DNA from: Paenibacillus dendritiformis
Lineage (GTDB): Bacteria > Bacillota > Bacilli > Paenibacillales > Paenibacillaceae
Length of the DNA: 64,000 bases
Reading direction: 5' to 3'
NCBI RefSeq assembly: GCF_015845845.1
Contig: NZ_LDIG01000234.1
Coordinates: forward strand, 1-64,000
Made by a program: the position numbers and the translations under genes
The notes under the pieces: generated by a model
Told to the model about the DNA's origin: nothing
The model's database searches: none
What the model saw: only the letters and a program-made list of their open reading frames with translations
In this document: positions 45,682 through 54,435 of the stretch, piece after piece
Layout: each line of letters opens with the position of its first letter
Numbering within the stretch: position 1 is the stretch's first letter

Positions 45682-46458
45682 TCACTTCGTTGCCTCCGCC
45701 GGGATATCCTCCATCTCCAGGATGATGGGACAGTGATCGCTGCCGGTAATGGCCGCGTCAATCTCCGCGTCCTTGATATATTCCTTCAAGCGGGCGGAGA
45801 CAAGAAAATAATCAATCCGCCAACCGATATTCCGTTCCCGCACCTTCGGCATGAACGACCACCATGTATAAGCGTCCGTCCGGTCCGGATAGCGATGGCG
45901 GAACGTGTCGGTAAATCCCGCATCCAGCAGCCGGGTCATCTTCTCCCGCTCTTCCGGAGTGAAGCCGGAGTTGCCGTGGTTCGATTTCGCATTTTTCAGA
46001 TCGATCTCTTGATGAGCCACGTTCAAATCGCCGCACACGATAACCGGCTTGCGGGCATCCAGCTCCTGCAAGTAGCGGCGGAAGCGCTCCTCCCACTGCA
46101 GCCGGTATTCCAGCCGGGACAGATCCCGCTTCGCGTTGGGCGTATACACCGTAACGAGGTAAAAAGACTCGAATTCCAGCGTAATGATCCGCCCCTCCGG
46201 TTCACTGTCCTCCTCCATGCCATAGCGTACCGAGAGCGGCTCGATTCTCGTAAAAACGGCGGTGCCGGAGTATCCTTTTTTCTCCGCATAATTCCAATAT
46301 TGCCGATACTTATCGCCCAGCTCCAGGCAGATCTGCCCCTCCTGCAGCTTCGTCTCCTGCACGCAAAAAATATCGGCATCGCTTGCCCTGAAGTAGTCGA
46401 TAAACCCTTTATTGACGCAGGCCCGCAGACCGTTGACGTTCCACGAAATCAGCTTCAT
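45682..46458 (-). CDS. xthA: Exodeoxyribonuclease III (AP endonuclease)
   Basis: This Mg-dependent base-excision-repair nuclease cuts at abasic sites. The 258-residue protein opens MKLISWNVNGLRACVNKGF, with the metal Glu in FCVQETKLQ. Further motifs are VTVYTPNAKR, VIVCGDLNVAHQEIDL and the terminal catalytic GSDHCPI. The ATG at 46458 lies 9 nt behind AAGGAG; the open frame to 46545 is upstream noise. It corresponds to ExoA of B. subtilis. Confidence 0.96.
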   Translation of the reverse strand: MKLISWNVNGLRACVNKGFIDYFRASDADIFCVQETKLQEGQICLELGDKYRQYWNYAEKKGYSGTAVFTRIEPLSVRYGMEEDSEPEGRIITLEFESFYLVTVYTPNAKRDLSRLEYRLQWEERFRRYLQELDARKPVIVCGDLNVAHQEIDLKNAKSNHGNSGFTPEEREKMTRLLDAGFTDTFRHRYPDRTDAYTWWSFMPKVRERNIGWRIDYFLVSARLKEYIKDAEIDAAITGSDHCPIILEMEDIPAEATK

Positions 46459-46670
46459 CCCCATTATCTCCTTATGATAGCCACGTTTTGTTACTGCTAG
46501 TGTAACATAGTTGTCCGGCCCGACGGGAGAGAGCTCTATAGACATTCGCGATTTATAAAATATTTGTTTGCCGTTGGATGAGACATAGGAAAATATTGAT
46601 GCAAGAAGGCTGCCGCGAATCTCTCAGCGGAGATGCCCGGCCAGCCGATTCGCCGCTTCACAGAACGACG

Positions 46671-47770
46671 TTAAGCATCATGCTCCTTATAGGAGGCCGC
46701 GGCCTCGATGAAGCGTGCGCGCTTCTGCTCGATTCTCGACTGGGTTGTCTAGAAAACCACCTGCGTGAACTGCTGCGGTGATTCAATCAGCGTAATGAGC
46801 ATCGCGATTTTTTCTTTGTCCTCCGAGACGCCCTGGATCTCGAACTGCAAGGCAGGCAAGCCGTTGATTGTCACGCTCTTCGGCTCTTCTACAGGTCCCC
46901 CTGGCGCGAACTCGCTATAGTTATACTCATTCAGCAGGTCATAGTAGTCTTCGAGCGTCTGGATATCCGACACCATCTCCTCGCGTGCTTCTGGGATGAC
47001 GATAACGAATTCACTCTCCGCAGGATAGAAGGCGGATATCTCGGCCTCTTCGTTCAACGGATATTCCATCCAATTGGCCGTCAGCGTCAGCTCCATCCGG
47101 CTGTCGGCGCTCTTGAACACTTTCGGCTTTGCCGGGGCCGCTTCCGAGTCGTTTGCTTTCAGCACCTTGAATGTCTGTGTGGCCTGTTCAAACTCTTCCT
47201 TGTATTTGTCGAACTTGGATTCTTTTGTCCAAAATACGATTTGGTAGAAATAATCCCCCTTCTCTACAGTCGTAACAAGGTAATGGAACTTATCCTTGGC
47301 GACGTGTTTGTTAATGCCGCGGAATTCCAGCTGCTTGGCTGCGTCAGGACCGACGGAGTCATCCCGGATTTCGATAACTCCATATCTTCCATCGAGATTT
47401 CCCCGGCATTGATGGTCCGATCAATAATATCGTCTATCGTTGCCCCTTCCTCCAGATCGGCCGTCGGCGTCCTGCTTATGAAGGCGAACCTGTTATTGCT
47501 CCGATGAAATGCAGCGAACTGCGCCATGCTGTTAAGCTCATCATCCTGTCTCCAACTGCTCGGCAAGGTCAGTTGCATCGTGCCGTCGAGGCTGGTGAAC
47601 GTTTTCTCCTTCGGCGCGGATTTCTCCGCGCTGGGTTGTGCGGAGGCGCTATCGGCTTCCCCCTGTTCCTTCTTGCTGTCCAAGCCGCCCTGCGACCCGA
47701 CGCCGCATCCGGTGACCAGCATGGACCCGATGACTACTGCCATTGCGATCTTGTGCCACTGCCATTTCAT
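46671..47770 (-). pseudogene. Tandem-domain lipoprotein gene with frameshift and amber stop
   Basis: The start codes for a lipoprotein signal (VIGSMLVTGCGVGS) and a Ser/Glu-rich linker. Two homologous ~140-residue domains follow (FTSLDGTMQLTLPSSWRQD and FKSADSRMELTLTANWMEY). Near 47360 the frame shifts: ELSKSGMTPSV leaves the proper reading, which resumes as DAAKQLEFRGINKH and runs to YFYQIVFWTKES. The second domain then meets TAG at about 46749, in QVVF-stop-TTQSRIEQKRAR. The first domain has Trp at the same place (IVFWTKES), so TGG probably became TAG. The original stop is TAA at 46671. Two independent lesions indicate a true pseudogene. Confidence 0.85.
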
Positions 47771-47974
47771 CGTTTCTCTTTTACCCTCTTTCTCTCTATA
47801 CGAGTGCTATACTAGGATGGAATGATCATCCACAATTTTCCTTCCTTGAATATCATCGGCGACTCCCCCGGATTTCTTTAGGAACAAGGTTTTTTTTCGG
47901 CTGGTTCTCATACATATACACAGAAGATCATGCCGCCACGAAGTAAGAAATTAGGAAATCAAAGGTGATGTGCG

Positions 47975-48565
47975 TTGAAAAAATTTAAAATCATCATTGT
48001 TCTTTTCGCTTTTCTTGTGAGTATGATTGCTGGCTGTACTGATAACAGGGAAAAAGAAACGGAGGATAAGAGCGTACATGTACTAGAGGATAGCTTAGAA
48101 GAGCTTTTGACAACATCCGCAAAAACGAAATTTGGAAGTAATGTGAAAAATATTCGCGTCGCGGATGTGAGTGTCTTGGGGAAATCCAGCTTCGTAACCT
48201 ATCTTTTTGAAAAAGACAGTGTGAATTGGCATGGTGTCATGTATGCTGAAAAAATGCCCAATGATAACTATGAGCTTGGGTTTATACATGGAACGAAGCG
48301 TACGAATCATGACCCGATTAGCATATATAATATGGTTAGCGAAACGATATCTGATAAAAAAAGAATTCATATCGTAACGGGAAGCATCAATGATCATCGT
48401 GTCAATACAATCTATATTAGCTATCCTGATGGAGAGGTTTCAGGAATAAAAGCAGGACCAAATCAAACCATCTATACAGAAATCGCAATAGGTATTGAAG
48501 GTTATCCTGCATCGGTTACAGCCGTCTCCGAAAGTGGAGAAGTTCTATTCGAGAAAAAATACTAG
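47975..48565 (+). CDS. Low-GC lipoprotein of unknown function
   Basis: The 196-residue product starts KKFKIIIVLFAFLVSMIAGC, a lipobox (IAGC) with the lipidated Cys near residue 21. The mature part has no recognised domain. Visible pieces are SSFVTYLFEKDSVNWHGVMYA and a C-terminal beta-rich IEGYPASVTAVSESGEVLF. The start is TTG behind AAAGGTGATG. The gene is markedly AT-richer than its neighbours and ends at a terminator, which suggests acquisition as a single cassette. Confidence 0.8.
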   Translation: MKKFKIIIVLFAFLVSMIAGCTDNREKETEDKSVHVLEDSLEELLTTSAKTKFGSNVKNIRVADVSVLGKSSFVTYLFEKDSVNWHGVMYAEKMPNDNYELGFIHGTKRTNHDPISIYNMVSETISDKKRIHIVTGSINDHRVNTIYISYPDGEVSGIKAGPNQTIYTEIAIGIEGYPASVTAVSESGEVLFEKKY

Positions 48566-48597
48566 GCTGCAGTACGGTACGTGTTCACCCATGACAA

Positions 48598-48637
48598 GAG
48601 CCCGCCCCGGTCATCCGGAACGGGCTCCATTTTTTTC
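48598..48637 (+). terminator. Terminator shared by the lipoprotein and ytxJ (bidirectional)
   Basis: GAGCCCGCCCCGG and CCGGAACGGGCTC form the stem, followed on the plus strand by CATTTTTTT. It also lies 10 nt behind the converging ytxJ stop. Confidence 0.85.
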
Positions 48638-48646
48638 ATGGCCGCT

Positions 48647-48985
48647 CTAATCCAATACCGCCGCCATATGCTCGGTCGTTACCGCCCAATGGGAGGCCGT
48701 CCAGTATTTTTGCTTGTCTTTCACATAAATGATTTGCGGCGACTCATGCTTCACATCGAGATCCTCGGCAATCTGATTGGAGACAGGGCGGGACTCGATC
48801 ACCTTGACGAGAACATAATCGATATCGCGGTTCGGATTGCCCTGCAAATACTGCTCGTACTCGTTCAGCGCATTCGAGCTTACGGGACAGGTGGTGCTGT
48901 GCTTCAGCACGACAACCCCGCGCTCCGCCGATTGTTCCAACAGGGCTGCCCACTCGTCTGCTGTCGTAATCTCTTTCCATTCCAT
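48647..48985 (-). CDS. ytxJ: Bacillithiol-linked redox protein YtxJ/BrxC-like
   Basis: The 112-residue thioredoxin-fold protein has a single-cysteine TCPVS site (HSTTCPVSSNALNEYEQYL, Cys ~33) and the cis-proline region HESPQIIYVKD. These are the marks of YtxJ/BrxC monothiol bacilliredoxins, which remove bacillithiol from oxidised proteins. No other bacillithiol gene is adjacent. It converges on the lipoprotein gene and has its own promoter. Confidence 0.92.
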   Translation of the reverse strand: MEWKEITTADEWAALLEQSAERGVVVLKHSTTCPVSSNALNEYEQYLQGNPNRDIDYVLVKVIESRPVSNQIAEDLDVKHESPQIIYVKDKQKYWTASHWAVTTEHMAAVLD

Positions 48986-49204
48986 CGTTCGATCGCTCCT
49001 TTACCGTAGTCTTGCTGCCACTAGCGACTGGTTTTATGTGTTATAGACCTTTTATCACAAATTGCAGATATTCGCAAGGCTCACCGTATGGGAAGCAGTC
49101 CGACCGAGCCACTCCCACATGCATGGCATGGGTAATCTAATGTGGGAAAGCAACTTGCTCAGAGCGCCTCGCCAAGCAATCGAAGCATCTGGTATACTAC
49201 GCAG

Positions 49205-49219
49205 TGAGAATGATTATCA
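49205..49219 (+). promoter_or_regulatory. Fur box
   Basis: TGAGAATGATTATCA matches the 7-1-7 Fur operator TGATAATnATTATCA at 14 of 15 positions. It lies 18 nt before the start codon of the siderophore-type AraC regulator, so that gene is expected to be repressed by iron. Confidence 0.85.
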
Positions 49220-49237
49220 ATAACCAGGAGAGAGAGC

Positions 49238-50883
49238 ATGATGCAAAAATCCCCCTCTGCTCGCATTACGATGACAGTAGCCCCTGACTCCTTCTATATT
49301 CCTGTTCGCGTAACCGAATGGGGCGAACCAACCGGGGACGATGACTCGGAGGCAGCAGCCTCGCTATTCCGCATCCTCATCGTAAGGGGCGGGAACGGAA
49401 TGCTCCGCATCAACGGGGTTCAGCATGAGCTGTCCCGGGGAAGCGCGGTGCTGTGCGACGCCAGGCCCTCGCTGGAGCTGCAGCCGAAGCCGGATTCTCC
49501 GCTGCGGGGAATCTTGATCGATTACCGCGGCTTGACCGCTGGCGGTTCCGCTCCGAACGGCTTGAAGCACCCTGTGCCGCTGCACCGTTGTCCAGCCAAA
49601 GTCATCCGATTGGCGTGCGAGCTGGAACGTGCATGGCGAGAGCCTCAGCGAGACAAGCCATTCCGGGCGCAACAACTGTTCATCGAGCTGCTCGCAGAGC
49701 TGTACAGCGAATTGGAGAGCCGGCAACAGCCGGCCAGCGACTGGGTGGAGCAAGCCCTGCATTATATGGAGAGCCGCTACAGCGACGACCTGACGCGGGA
49801 GCATATGGCTGCGCTGGCCCATGTCAGTCCGGAGCATTTTTCACGCACGTTCCGCAAGCGTACCGGACGAACCTTCAATGCCCATCTGACCCTGCTTCGA
49901 ATTCGCAGCGCCCAACGCCGCCTCTTGACCGGTGCGCCGAATTTGGCCACGCTGGCCGAGGAGGTAGGCTACAAGGACAGCTCTTATTTGAGCCGCAAAT
50001 TCAAACAGTCGGTCGGGATATCCCCCACCGCCTATCAACGGAAGCGCAGACGAATCGCCGCGCTGAACCTCAACCATACCGCCAGCCTGCTGGCGCTGGA
50101 TATCATACCCGAGTTGGGCGTCTACTCCTCGTGGCTCGAACAGATGCAGCTTGGAAGCAACCAGGCTATCGGGCCGAGGCTGAATCCGTATGGACATACT
50201 CGAGCCGCTTACTGCGAAGCGATCGCCGCCGCGCAGCCGGATGTGATCATCAACTACAGCACGGCGGAGGAGAACGGAAGCTCCTTCCGGTGGCGCCGGT
50301 CCTCGGTCTGCCGTTCATGACGATGAACTGGCGCGAACAATTCCGCCTCATCGCCGACATTGCAGACAAGAGGTTCCAAGCCGAGCGCTGGCTGGCCCAT
50401 TATGATGAGCGGATTGACAGGAGCAATCTTCTGCTTGATCAGGAGCTGGGCAGCCGGGGAACCGCGATCGTCTGGGAGATCGGTTCCCATGCCGCTTACT
50501 GCTTCGGCAGCAGCTTCGGACGAGGATGCCACATCCTCTACGAGGATCTCGGCTTCCGTCCTCCCACCCGGCTGCTGGAGCTGGACATCGCGACGCGAGG
50601 ATATATAGAAGCCGATATCGAATCGATCCCGTCCTTTACGGCCGATTATATTTTCATTGTCGCGCTGCCCTCCGCCCCAGGATCCCAGCAGCGTATCCCG
50701 CGATTATTCCAATCTACGGAATGGCTGGATATGGATCCCGTCCGGAATCATCGGGTCTATGTGATGAACCAGCCGGAATTATTCTTCGGCTATGATCCGA
50801 TCTCATCGCAGGCCCAACTGCGCGAGCTGCTTGGGGCGCTGACATCACAAAAGTGCATGACCGGGCATCATTTCAAGGCATAG
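49238..50883 (+). pseudogene. Btr-like AraC regulator with siderophore-binding domain, frameshifted
   Basis: The first frame gives a cupin-like N-terminus, the AraC DNA-binding domain (HMAALAHVSPEHFSRTFRKR and LAEEVGYKDSSYLSRKFKQ) and the start of a metal-receptor domain (LDIIPELGVYSSW, AAAQPDVIINYSTAEENG). Near 50276 one base is missing (GGAAGC where GGAAAGC would restore the frame). The next frame continues LLPVAPVLGLPFMTMNWREQ to SSQAQLRELLGAL and a stop at 50883. The joined protein matches Bacillus Btr/YbbB, which activates siderophore uptake when bound to ferri-bacillibactin-like ligands. A Fur box precedes it. Confidence 0.85.
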
Positions 50884-51123
50884 CCATCCGAAATATCGGA
50901 CGAGGTGCTGGAGCAGTATGCGGGCGATTATATCATTATGACCTCCAACGTGCGGACGGTGGATGATTTCCGTGCCGATCCGATATGGGGCAATCTTCCG
51001 GCGGTGAAGAACAATCGGCTCTACATATGGCCCGAAGAGCGCTCCTGGTATTACGATCCGCTCGCCGTGCTTGCCCAGACCGAAGAACTGGCCGGCTGGC
51101 TGGCCAATCAAGCTGCTCATTAG
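50884..51123 (+). pseudogene. C-terminal remnant of an iron-siderophore substrate-binding protein
   Basis: Directly behind the Btr-like gene an open stretch reads ISDEVLEQYAGDYIIMTSN, then DPIWGNLPAVKNNRLYIWP and YYDPLAVLAQTEELAGWLAN. This is the last ~75 residues of a FhuD/FeuA-like lipoprotein. The first ~230 residues are absent. Such a gene normally sits next to btr, so a deletion has removed most of it. There is no start site, and it should not be expressed as a functional protein. Confidence 0.8.
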
Positions 51124-51160
51124 CGCAGGCGGGCATCGAACCGCATCTCTGAAAATACCG

Positions 51161-51181
51161 CAGCCCGGGGTCCCCGGGCTG
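51161..51181 (+). terminator. GC-rich hairpin behind the siderophore remnant
   Basis: CAGCCCGGGG and CCCCGGGCTG pair almost without a loop, with a weak TTCGGCTT tail on the plus strand. It was probably the terminator of the lost binding-protein gene. Confidence 0.55.
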
Positions 51182-51337
51182 TTCGGCTTGCTATTCAGGT
51201 GAATTCGTCCGTTGAATCTTCCTATCGTGCCGGCTTCCTTGCTATGGAGGATTTGCCGGGGGGGCTATTTGCCCTGCTCCTGGAAGTGATATTCAATTAA
51301 GCTGAGGCATAAAGCGCCCCGTCTTCGTTCGAGCAAC

Positions 51338-51640
51338 TCAGCTTAATTTGCGCAGCAGATGCTCTACCGGCCCCCGCTTCATTCGCTGCCTCCATCCATA
51401 TGACAAGACGACCGCGATGATGAAAAATCCGCAGCTGTAGGCCACGGCAAACGGCAGACTGCCATTTTCTAAATAGCCCGACGCTTCAAGCAGCCCAAGA
51501 CCGATAACGATATTTCCGAGATAATGCATCAGCGACGACCAGTATAAATGAGGGCGTAATTCCGCTTCGCATTCGCCCATCGGTCGGTAATGTACAGGCT
51601 GATCGCGATTACAGCACCGTATAGAGCAGAAGCTTCGGAC
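51338..51640 (-). pseudogene. DUF418-like membrane protein, C-terminal remnant
   Basis: The minus strand encodes SLMHYLGNIVIGLGLLEASG and FAVAYSCGFFIIAVVLSYGW, then RQRMKRGPVEHLLRKLS. The last piece resembles the YxWxxRFxxGPLEWLWR end of DUF418 proteins. Upstream residues (YGAVIAISLYITDRWANAKR) are in another frame, so at least one frameshift lies near 51540, and the N-terminal ~250 residues are missing. ATTAAGCTGAG/CTCAGCTTAAT inverted repeats (51296-51306, 51337-51347) flank its end. Confidence 0.55.
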
Positions 51641-51768
51641 GGCATTTCGGCGATCAACTGCCTTCCCCATGCCGGAACTGCCGTATCGCTCCAGAGAATG
51701 ACATAAACACGCTTACCCTGTCGGGGCTGCGTAACCTATACATGCAATCGATAGACTCCTCCTGCTCG

Positions 51769-52425
51769 CTATGCCGCTTCGGAGCGGTTAAAGTCAATCG
51801 GAGATCGGCCAATTCGGCGTATGATGATTTCGGCCAATCCGAAGAGCAGCAGGATCGCAGCATAGACGGCTGCCGTGTAGCTGGCCGGATACGGCAAGCC
51901 TGCTCCGTCATGAAGCGCAAAGGTAAGGAGATGAATGGCCAGATTGGTGAAGCAAAAGACGTAGTTGCGAATCATCCATTCCCGGTGGCGGCTCATCTGC
52001 TTCTTTTTTATTTTCACGATCGCCATCACGGTGATGAACATCCAGATCATATTCAATAGATTGAAGGCAATGCTCGCGGGCTTCCCTCCTGTCGCATACG
52101 GAGCCATATAGCCTGAAGTCAGCACCACCGCAAAAACGGAGATCACATACAGATAGCCGTTGATTCGATGGAAGAGGCGGTATTTTCTCAGCAGCGTATG
52201 TATGAAGTTAACCGCTCCCGACAGGATCGCCAGGCAGGCGAATGCCACATGAACCTTCATCACTGGCAACCAGACATTGGCGTTGACGGGGCGGGCGGGA
52301 TTGGACTTGCGGCTCAAAAATGCAGCGGCCTGCGGATCGTGAAGGTAATTGATATACAGGACGTAGATGATGTAGCCGGCCATGACAGCAAGCAGAGTCC
52401 AGGTGGATAGTTTTCGTTTGGACAT
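51769..52425 (-). CDS. DUF2306 membrane protein
   Basis: The 218-residue protein has about six to seven hydrophobic segments. It shows the DUF2306 pattern, with His residues in KVHVAFACLAILSGAVNFIH, RLFHRINGYLYVISVFA and RHREWMIRNYVFCF, which suggests a heme- or metal-binding cytochrome-like bundle. The function is unknown. It is divergent from a TetR regulator gene (174-bp gap), which may control it. Confidence 0.85.
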   Translation of the reverse strand: MSKRKLSTWTLLAVMAGYIIYVLYINYLHDPQAAAFLSRKSNPARPVNANVWLPVMKVHVAFACLAILSGAVNFIHTLLRKYRLFHRINGYLYVISVFAVVLTSGYMAPYATGGKPASIAFNLLNMIWMFITVMAIVKIKKKQMSRHREWMIRNYVFCFTNLAIHLLTFALHDGAGLPYPASYTAAVYAAILLLFGLAEIIIRRIGRSPIDFNRSEAA

Positions 52426-52598
52426 TATACGGATACCTCGCTCGGATCAAAATATGCGGCAGTAGCGGGCGCCGACAGGATCGTTCCGTCCTGTCCTCTT
52501 TCCCCTTTGCCAGAGAAGTTATGCTATGATTGGTATACAAAATGAGAAGCCATTGAACGGAAAACGGAAATGAACGGATTCCCGAAAGGATCAGGATC

Positions 52599-53192
52599 AT
52601 GCGCAAAGGAGAAAAAACAAAGCAACATATCATCATGAAATCGGCGGAGCTCTTCAACCAGAAGGGATACGCCGCCACGACGATGCAGGACATTATGGAC
52701 GCCACCGGCTTGACCAAGGGCGGGCTGTACCGGAGCTTCCCAAGCAAAGACGATATCGCGATCGAAGCGTTCAAATATGCGGGCGAGGTGCTCTGGAGCC
52801 ATTTCTCCGCCGCCCTGGAGAACTGCCGGACAGCAGCGGACAAAATCCGGGCCATGTGCGAAGTATACAGCGATGCCGCGCACAATCCTCCGATGAAAGG
52901 GGGATGCCCGTTCCTGAATACCGCCATCGAAAGCGATCATTCCTTTCCCGTCCTTCGGGATCAGGCGCTCGAAGCTTACAACCAGATGCTGTCCTTTATT
53001 CAGGAAATCCTCCAGCAGGGAGTAGCCGCCGGGGAATTCCGGCCGGACATGGATACCGAAGCGGCCGCTTCCTTTATTTTCTCATCGATCGAAGGGGGGA
53101 TTATGGCAAGCCGCCTAACGCGGGACAACCGGCATGTTCATCATGCGACGGCGCAGATCGAGAGATGGTTGGCGACTTTTAATCCTGCGTAG
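52599..53192 (+). CDS. TetR/AcrR family regulator
   Basis: The 197-residue protein has a TetR N-terminal helix-turn-helix (IIMKSAELFNQKGYAATTMQ and TGLTKGGLYRSFPSKDDIAI). A C-terminal helical domain with GGCPFLNTAIESD follows, placing it in the AcrR/YxaF-like group (TetR_C) that often controls an adjacent membrane protein. It is divergent from the DUF2306 gene, a natural target. An AGGATCAGGATC site precedes the ATG. A terminator follows at 53328. Confidence 0.92.
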   Translation: MRKGEKTKQHIIMKSAELFNQKGYAATTMQDIMDATGLTKGGLYRSFPSKDDIAIEAFKYAGEVLWSHFSAALENCRTAADKIRAMCEVYSDAAHNPPMKGGCPFLNTAIESDHSFPVLRDQALEAYNQMLSFIQEILQQGVAAGEFRPDMDTEAAASFIFSSIEGGIMASRLTRDNRHVHHATAQIERWLATFNPA

Positions 53193-53327
53193 GCGCCGGT
53201 TCCTCCGGATCAGTCCAATGCAGGCGCCTCCAACGGTTCGGCCAAAGCCCCGCCTGCCTGTCATCGGGTTCATTACGCGGAGCTGCCAGATCGTTACTCT
53301 CCCCTTATGCGTGAACCCTCCAATTTT

Positions 53328-53354
53328 GAGACCGGACGGTTCGGTCTCTTTTTT
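53328..53354 (+). terminator. Terminator after the TetR gene
   Basis: GAGACCG and CGGTCTC form a 7-bp stem with a 7-nt loop, followed by TTTTTT on the plus strand. Confidence 0.8.
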
Positions 53355-53500
53355 ATACTACTCTACTCTCTTCGGTTATGCAAACGAAAACTCCGGCCAC
53401 GCGAGCCCTTTATGCCCAAATTATTTATGATAAACTGAAAGCGCAATCAACATAAGCAACCGTTATTTTCTTATACAGGACGAGAAAGGAAGCGACGGCG

Positions 53501-54412
53501 TTGAAGGACCGGTCAATCTATATTTTCGAATGGTCGCCGAGAACGCATATCGACCCGTTCCATACGCATGATCATCTGGAAATCGGGTACTGCCTCTCCG
53601 GAACAGGAACATTTTATTTCGGAGAAAAGCGGTATACGGCCGAGCCCGGCGACGTGTTTGTCGTCAACAATATGGAGCGGCACGCCGCGTCCTCGGATCC
53701 GCGCAACCCGAGCAATTACTTTTTTATTTACTTCGACGCCATGATTATCGAGCACACGGATCCGGAGCTTCTGCTTCCATTTGTCTATTTTCCGCAGCAG
53801 TTCCAGAACCGCATTGCCGGTTCGTTGCCTGTCGCGGCCCGCATCGGCGCGTTATTTCGCCAAATATGGGAAGAGGATCGGCAGAAGCAATGCGGCTACA
53901 ATGGGATGATGCGTAGCAAAATTATCGAGATATGCGCGCTGCTGCTGCGCCACTATGGGGAGTTCACGCCGCTTGCGGAACGGAGCCGGGCGATAGCATC
54001 GTATTACCGCATCAAGCCGGCTTTGGACTACATGAAGGAGCGTTTCCGGGAACCGCTGACCTTGTCCGACGCGGCCCGCGTACTGTCGTTGAGCCCGTCC
54101 CGCACCCGCCATCTGTTCAAAGAAAAACTCGGTCAGGGGTTTAAGGAGTATTTGCTTCAACTGCGCGTCAATGAAGCGAAGCGGCTGCTTGCGGCCACCG
54201 ATTTGCCAATCGCCGACATCATGCATGCCAGCGGGTTCCAGAGCCAGGCCCCGTTCTATCGGTCGTTCAAGCAATGGGTCGGGGCGGCGCCGAACGAATA
54301 CCGGAAGAATGCGGCGAAGTTAGCCCTTTTTGATAATAATCCGGTTGTTCTTGGGAGGACGTTCGAGCAAGGCCCGGCTTACAATGATATTGCAGCGGTG
54401 GAACCACAATAA
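53501..54412 (+). CDS. AraC family regulator with N-terminal cupin
   Basis: The 303-residue protein begins with a cupin sensor (HIDPFHTHDHLEIGYCLSGTG, about residues 12-70) and ends with an AraC DNA-binding domain (LSDAARVLSLSPSRTRHLFKE and ADIMHASGFQSQAPFYRSFK, about 180-280). The start is TTG behind GAAAGGAAG. It is followed after 23 nt by an ADP-ribosylglycohydrolase gene on the same strand, which it probably regulates in response to a sugar-like ligand. A ~25-residue tail follows the DNA-binding domain. Confidence 0.9.
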   Translation: MKDRSIYIFEWSPRTHIDPFHTHDHLEIGYCLSGTGTFYFGEKRYTAEPGDVFVVNNMERHAASSDPRNPSNYFFIYFDAMIIEHTDPELLLPFVYFPQQFQNRIAGSLPVAARIGALFRQIWEEDRQKQCGYNGMMRSKIIEICALLLRHYGEFTPLAERSRAIASYYRIKPALDYMKERFREPLTLSDAARVLSLSPSRTRHLFKEKLGQGFKEYLLQLRVNEAKRLLAATDLPIADIMHASGFQSQAPFYRSFKQWVGAAPNEYRKNAAKLALFDNNPVVLGRTFEQGPAYNDIAAVEPQ

Positions 54413-54435
54413 GTTGGGAAACGGAGAGTGGAACG

